Positions 46,378-48,433 of a stretch of DNA of 48,433 nucleotides are shown piece by piece. Source of the stretch: Pantoea wallisii (GTDB taxonomy: Bacteria; Pseudomonadota; Gammaproteobacteria; Enterobacterales; Enterobacteriaceae); NCBI RefSeq assembly GCF_002095485.1, contig NZ_MLFS01000038.1:1-48433 (forward strand), given 5' to 3'. Positions within the stretch are counted from its first letter, which is position 1. Each line of letters begins with the position of its first letter. The notes below the pieces were generated by a model. That model had not been told where the DNA came from. It made no database searches and saw only the letters and a list, made by a program, of their open reading frames with translations. The translations under genes and the position numbers were made by a program.

Positions 46378-47298
46378 TCAGGCCTGCCGGGGTTGCGCAG
46401 CAAAGTAGCTGTTAAGCAAACGCCAGAGGTAGTGTGCTGCAGGCGTCATGCGGTGATCGGTACTGTGCAACAGATGGCACTGACTCTCGTGCGCGATGCG
46501 GTGCGCTATCGGCACGGCAACCAGCTGATCATGATACTGAATACTTTGCAACGTTTGCGGCGTCATAAAGGCAACGCCCTGTCCCGCCTGACACAATGCG
46601 ATCGCGCTGGTGAACAGGTTGCAGCACCAGGACGGCGTCAAAATCAACCCTTCGCTTTTGAATATGGCATTCAGATAGCGCTGTAAACCGAAGTGTTCGC
46701 TCATCGCGATTAATCGCTGCTCCGACAGAAGCTGTGGGCTAACTGAACTGAGTTCAGCGAGTGCATGGTCTGGCCGCACAATGGCGCAAATCGGGCCACG
46801 GCGGAAACTGTTGCACTTAAAGCCTGGCGGCCCGGCGGGGCCAAAGCTTACCGCCATATCCACTTCGCCTTTTCCCAGCAGCGTAAGCGTGGTCTGCATA
46901 TCTCCGGACTGAATATTCACAAACACGCCGGGATAGGCCTGGGAAAACTCGGCGATCACGTTGCGGATGACTTCATCAACCATCCCCTGTCCGATGCGCA
47001 GCGTAATCGTTCCGCCGCGCATGTGGCGCATATCCTGTAGCTGCCGCGCCAGCTGTTTACGGCGCTGAGCGGTCAGCGCGTAATCCTCGGCCAGCAGCCT
47101 GCCCGCTTCGGTGAGCACCACGTTGCGTCCGCGCCGCTCCAGCAGCGGCAATTGTAACGTTCTCTCCAGCAGGGAGAGCTGGCGGCTGACCACCGAGGGA
47201 TTGATCCCCAGCGCATCCGCGGCGCGCCGAATCCCGCCGTGCATCCCCACTTCATACAAATAACTGATGGATTTCTCCGGATAGGTGGAGAGCGTCAT
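46378..47298 (-). CDS. LysR-family transcriptional regulator
   Basis: A 306-residue regulator. The helix-turn-helix is GIRRAADALGINPSVVSRQLSLLERTL (about residues 22-48), followed by LLERRGRNVVLTEAG; the effector domain starts at GTITLRIGQGMVDE. An in-frame GTG lies nine bases upstream at 47307. It is divergent from an M20 peptidase gene, and a perfect GTTGCTC-ACA-GAGCAAC palindrome lies in the short gap, so it most likely controls that peptidase and itself. Confidence 0.88.
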   Translation of the reverse strand: MTLSTYPEKSISYLYEVGMHGGIRRAADALGINPSVVSRQLSLLERTLQLPLLERRGRNVVLTEAGRLLAEDYALTAQRRKQLARQLQDMRHMRGGTITLRIGQGMVDEVIRNVIAEFSQAYPGVFVNIQSGDMQTTLTLLGKGEVDMAVSFGPAGPPGFKCNSFRRGPICAIVRPDHALAELSSVSPQLLSEQRLIAMSEHFGLQRYLNAIFKSEGLILTPSWCCNLFTSAIALCQAGQGVAFMTPQTLQSIQYHDQLVAVPIAHRIAHESQCHLLHSTDHRMTPAAHYLWRLLNSYFAAQPRQA

Positions 47299-47313
47299 AT
47301 TTTTCACTTATTC

Positions 47314-47330
47314 GTTGCTCACAGAGCAAC
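47314..47330. promoter_or_regulatory. Palindromic operator between the LysR and M20 peptidase genes
   Basis: Perfect 7-bp arms GTTGCTC / GAGCAAC with a 3-base ACA centre, 16 bases upstream of the LysR ATG. This fits a LysR-type recognition site. Confidence 0.6.
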
Positions 47331-47415
47331 AATAATAGCCATTACGCCTCATTTTTTTACAGCATTTAATCTGCGCATACTGCCTGAGCAAACTCAACAG
47401 ACAGGGTAATTACAT

Positions 47416-48433
47416 GAAAAATATACAAACCTGGTTAGCCCGGCATGCCGATGAGATTCTGGGTGATATCAGACGCCTGGTACTGGCAGAGTCACCTTCG
47501 CATGACAAAGCGGCGGTGGATGCCTGTGGTGATGTACTGGAAGCCATTTTTCAGCAGCGGCTCGGGCTGAGTGCGGCGATCGCCGAACAGCGCGATTACG
47601 GTAATCATCGAAAATTTGTGCTCGGCACCAGCGGACCACAAACCACCGTGCTGGGCCATTTTGATACCGTGTGGGATAAAGGGGAGCTGGCGCTTCGTGA
47701 AGCGGACGGTAAGCTCTACGGGCCGGGTATTCTTGACATGAAATCAGGTTTGATCCAGGCCATCTGGGCCGTCCGCGCGCTACAGGCTTGTAAAGGGCCG
47801 ATTGGGCAGCGCATTGTTTTCCTGTGCAACAGCGATGAGGAGCTGGGCAGCCCCAGCTCCAGCGCCTGGATTGAGCAGCATGCGCAGGGTTCCGCACAGG
47901 TGCTGGTGGTTGAACCGGCTGTCGCGGGCAGCGGCGCGCTGAAGGTAGCACGCAAAGGTGTTGGCCGCTATGAGGTCAGCATTACCGGCCAGGCTGCCCA
48001 CGCGGGCAATAACCCCGAAGAGGGTGCCAGCGCCGTTCAGGAGATGGCAAAGCAGATTATCTATCTGCATAGCCTGAATGCGCCGGAGCGTGGTACCTCA
48101 GTGAATGTCGGCATTGCGCATGGTGGTAGCCGCGTGAACGTCGTCGCCGATCGTGCACAGCTCGGTATTGATACCCGGGTAACCTCAGAAGAGGAAGCTG
48201 CGCGCGTACACAAAGCCATTCGCCATCTCACGGTTGTAGATCCCCGCGTCACCCTGCAGGTGACAGGTGAACAGAGCCGCCCGCCAATGCGCCAGACGGC
48301 CGCGTCCCGTGCGCTGTTTGATCGTGCGCAGCAGGTGGCGCAACAGCTGGGCTTCTCTCTTGAGGGCAAAGCCGTAGGCGGCGGCAGCGACGGTAACTTC
48401 ACGGCCGCGCTGGGCCTGCCAACGCTGGATGGC
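47416..48433 (+). CDS. M20-family metallopeptidase (carboxypeptidase G2-like), runs off the window end
   Basis: The open frame from ATG 47416 continues through the last base, giving 339 codons and no stop. LGHFDTVWDKG (first metal His plus Asp), GPGILDMKSG (bridging Asp), SDEELGS (catalytic Glu and metal Glu) and GQAAHAGNNPEEGASA (dimerisation-domain His) are M20 signatures, and VGGGSDGNFTAALGLPTLDG near the end precedes the last metal His. It resembles glutamate carboxypeptidases that trim C-terminal Glu from folates or peptides. AGGG precedes the ATG. The divergent LysR regulator probably controls it. Confidence 0.92.

Overview
The window looks like chromosomal DNA of a gamma-proteobacterium of the order Enterobacterales, most likely an Erwiniaceae member (Pantoea, Erwinia or a close relative). 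The basis is the close resemblance of PaoABC, Mqo, Kup, MetQ, ArsRBC and LeuCD to Enterobacterales proteins, MetJ-type met boxes, and a periplasmic PQQ sugar/polyol dehydrogenase. The genus is an inference. I saw no tRNA, rRNA, insertion sequence, phage or CRISPR. The content is accessory metabolism, transport and local regulators.

Layout. 1-2.0 kb: tail of a YczE-like membrane protein, then a CACHE-GGDEF diguanylate cyclase (frameshifted). 2.0-5.2 kb: a two-subunit quinoprotein dehydrogenase (small membrane anchor plus periplasmic PQQ subunit) and a DCC-family thiol oxidoreductase. 5.2-11.2 kb: a five-gene minus-strand operon (solute-binding protein, permease, ATPase, Gfo/Idh dehydrogenase, FAD amine oxidase) facing a divergent LacI-type repressor; three copies of a TGAGACCGGTCTCA operator lie between them. 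11.2-12.9 kb: an ABC-F ATPase (frameshifted) with a promoter and an attenuator-like leader holding two tiny ORFs. 13.5-17.2 kb: an orphan 102-aa protein, an EthD-like protein, a DHA2 exporter and a NicO-type metal exporter. 17.9-21.8 kb: a polyol/sugar catabolic operon (MFS sugar porter, frameshifted; inositol-dehydrogenase-like enzyme; solitary PTS EIIA; TIM-barrel isomerase). 22-27.7 kb: a BhsA-like protein, an amidase and the paoABC molybdenum aldehyde oxidoreductase (paoC frameshifted, PaoA without a Tat signal). 27.8-29.9 kb: arsRBC (arsB frameshifted). 29.9-34.2 kb: cytochrome b561 with a membrane-anchored catalase-like peroxidase, a TetR regulator with its DUF308-like target, and a small membrane protein coupled to an ECF sigma factor. 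34.2-40.3 kb: two metallo-beta-lactamase-fold proteins, a gamma-glutamylcyclotransferase-like protein, metQ under met boxes, kup and a cytosolic DUF1471 protein. 40.3-48.4 kb: a LysR regulator, a leuCD plus alpha/beta-hydrolase operon, mqo, and a LysR regulator divergent from an M20 peptidase that runs off the end.

A striking cross-cutting feature is that five otherwise full-length genes (diguanylate cyclase, ABC-F, sugar porter, paoC, arsB) are each broken once, and each break is repaired by restoring one C in a short C run. A systematic base-calling or assembly error is more likely than five independent gene deaths. The functional descriptions therefore treat these genes as probably intact in the living strain.

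The best candidates for under-described biology are the ABC-F leader, the LacI-controlled ABC/FAD-oxidase/Gfo-Idh operon, the dehydrogenase operon with an orphan PTS EIIA, PaoABC without a Tat leader, the small-membrane-protein/ECF-sigma pair, and a fluoroacetate-dehalogenase-like hydrolase whose halide-pocket His is replaced by Trp in an operon with leuCD.
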